NCBI RefSeq assembly: GCF_014397785.1
Contig: NZ_VZQQ01000064.1
Span: 1-33,218, forward strand
DNA from: Paraburkholderia podalyriae
GTDB lineage: Bacteria; Pseudomonadota; Gammaproteobacteria; Burkholderiales; Burkholderiaceae
Direction of reading: 5' to 3'
Length of the DNA stretch: 33,218 bases
The notes beneath the pieces are model-generated. The model made no database searches. It was not told the DNA's origin and saw nothing but the letters and a program-made list of their open reading frames with translations. The position numbers were made by a program, and so were the translations under genes. Of the stretch, positions 32,448 to 33,218 are shown piece by piece; within the stretch, counting starts at the first letter, position 1, and each line of letters opens with the position of its first letter.

Positions 32448-33218
32448 ATCCTGTATCAAACAAGCCGCTACCCGAGCCCCGAGATCCTGTCGTCACCCGT
32501 AGCCGATGGCGGCTATCGCTGGTCTGGCTCGTACCTCTCATCGCCGCGCTGATCGGGCTGTCGATGGTGATCCACGCGTGGCTCTCGGCGGGCCAGGAAA
32601 TCGCCATCTCGTTCAGGACCGCTGCGGGGCTGGAGGCCGGCAAGACCCCTGTCAAATACAAGGACGTGACGGTCGGAACCGTATCTACGGTCGCGCTCAG
32701 CGACGATGGCTCACACGTGGTCGCCTCGGTTTCGCTTGCCAGGAGCGCGCGGAGCCTGGCGCGCGCGGACAGCCGCTTCTGGGTCGTCCGGCCTCGTTTG
32801 GGTATGACCGGTGTCTCGGGTATGGACACGCTGCTGTCCGGCGCCTATATCGGCGTGGACACCGGCACTTCGGAGGTCGCGCGCACAGCGTTCACGGGGC
32901 TGGAGACGCCTCCCGCCGTCATCAGTGGGACGCCGGGAACGAGTTTCACGATTCATGCGGACGACCTCGGTTCGCTCGACATCGGCTCGCCCGTTTACTA
33001 CCGGCGCATTCAGGTCGGCCGCGTCGCGTCGTATAGGCTCGACGCCGATGGCCACGGCGTCAGCGTACAGATCTTCGTCGATGCACCGTATGACCGGTTT
33101 GTCACGGCGGATACCCGCTTCTGGAATGCGAGCGGGGTCGACCTCTCGCTGGGCGCCGACGGTTTCAAGCTCAAGACGCAATCCGTGGCCGCGATCGTTG
33201 GCGGCGGAATTGCGTTCG
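32444..33218 (+). CDS. pqiB: PqiB-like MCE-domain protein, partial at window end
   Basis: PqiB proteins form stacked MCE rings that tunnel lipids between inner and outer membrane. The visible 258 codons begin with a cytoplasmic tail and one membrane anchor (LSLVWLVPLIAALIGLSMVI, about residues 24-43). A first MCE domain follows (EAGKTPVKYKDVTVGTVSTV), then a second (LDIGSPVYYRRIQVGRVASY). The start overlaps the preceding stop by ATGA. No stop occurs before the window ends; PqiB is usually over 500 residues. Confidence 0.92.
   Translation, partial: MNPVSNKPLPEPRDPVVTRSRWRLSLVWLVPLIAALIGLSMVIHAWLSAGQEIAISFRTAAGLEAGKTPVKYKDVTVGTVSTVALSDDGSHVVASVSLARSARSLARADSRFWVVRPRLGMTGVSGMDTLLSGAYIGVDTGTSEVARTAFTGLETPPAVISGTPGTSFTIHADDLGSLDIGSPVYYRRIQVGRVASYRLDADGHGVSVQIFVDAPYDRFVTADTRFWNASGVDLSLGADGFKLKTQSVAAIVGGGIAF

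Noticed and set aside
1..33218. CRISPR array, rRNA, plasmid replication or partition genes, conjugation genes
   Set aside because: Looked for and not seen anywhere in the window.

Overview
The window looks like symbiosis DNA from a nodulating beta-proteobacterium, most likely Paraburkholderia or a close relative. The nod genes, nod boxes and nif/fix remnants indicate a legume symbiont. The high-GC flank (type II NADH dehydrogenase, TetR-RND efflux operon, LysR-PqiA/PqiB cluster) is of a kind common in Burkholderiaceae. The genus is an inference; no 16S or other taxonomic marker is present.

Layout. 1-1.5 kb: decayed IS21 element (istB and istA fragments, minus strand). 1.58-1.82 kb: a copy of the nodD/nod-box/IS630 block that also occurs intact at 9.26-9.50 kb. 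2.1-4.4 kb: a stub of a FixJ/NodW-like receiver domain running into nodA and nodB, then nodC cut after about 114 codons and joined to a glutamine synthetase tail. 4.6-7.8 kb: a nif/fix block with a good NifA/sigma-54 promoter, nifV (one frameshift), a nifW-fixA chimera, a fixB-fixX chimera and an intact 161-residue protein. 7.9-8.1 kb: nifQ tail on the minus strand. 8.3-14.4 kb: the best-preserved part, with nodD (minus) divergent from a nod box that leads into nolO, nodS and nodU. 14.5-15.8 kb: a decayed IS3-family element with both terminal inverted repeats. 16.2-17.5 kb: an intact cytochrome P450. 17.6-21.35 kb: debris (cytochrome c peroxidase pseudogene, IS110 and IS3 tails, porin-like pseudogene, EAL protein without its C-terminus, IS110 5' end). 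21.36-29.4 kb: intact ndh, tetR and the OMF-MFP-RND efflux operon. 29.4-30.2 kb: IS66 and IS5 scraps. 30.2 kb to the end: LysR regulator and an ATGA-coupled pqiA-pqiA-pqiB series that runs off the window.

How it works together. NodD would sense plant flavonoids and activate the nod boxes. NodA and NodB make and acylate the Nod-factor precursor; NodS, NodU and NolO add N-methyl and carbamoyl groups. NodC, the chitin-oligomer synthase, is truncated here, NodI/J are absent, and FixB, FixX, NifW and NifQ are fragments. This locus alone therefore cannot make Nod factor or feed electrons to nitrogenase. Either complete copies exist elsewhere in the genome, or the strain has lost symbiosis. The decay is unusual because several deletions have left clean in-frame fusions, and because the nod box serving nodA has lost one NodD half-site that the nolO copy keeps.
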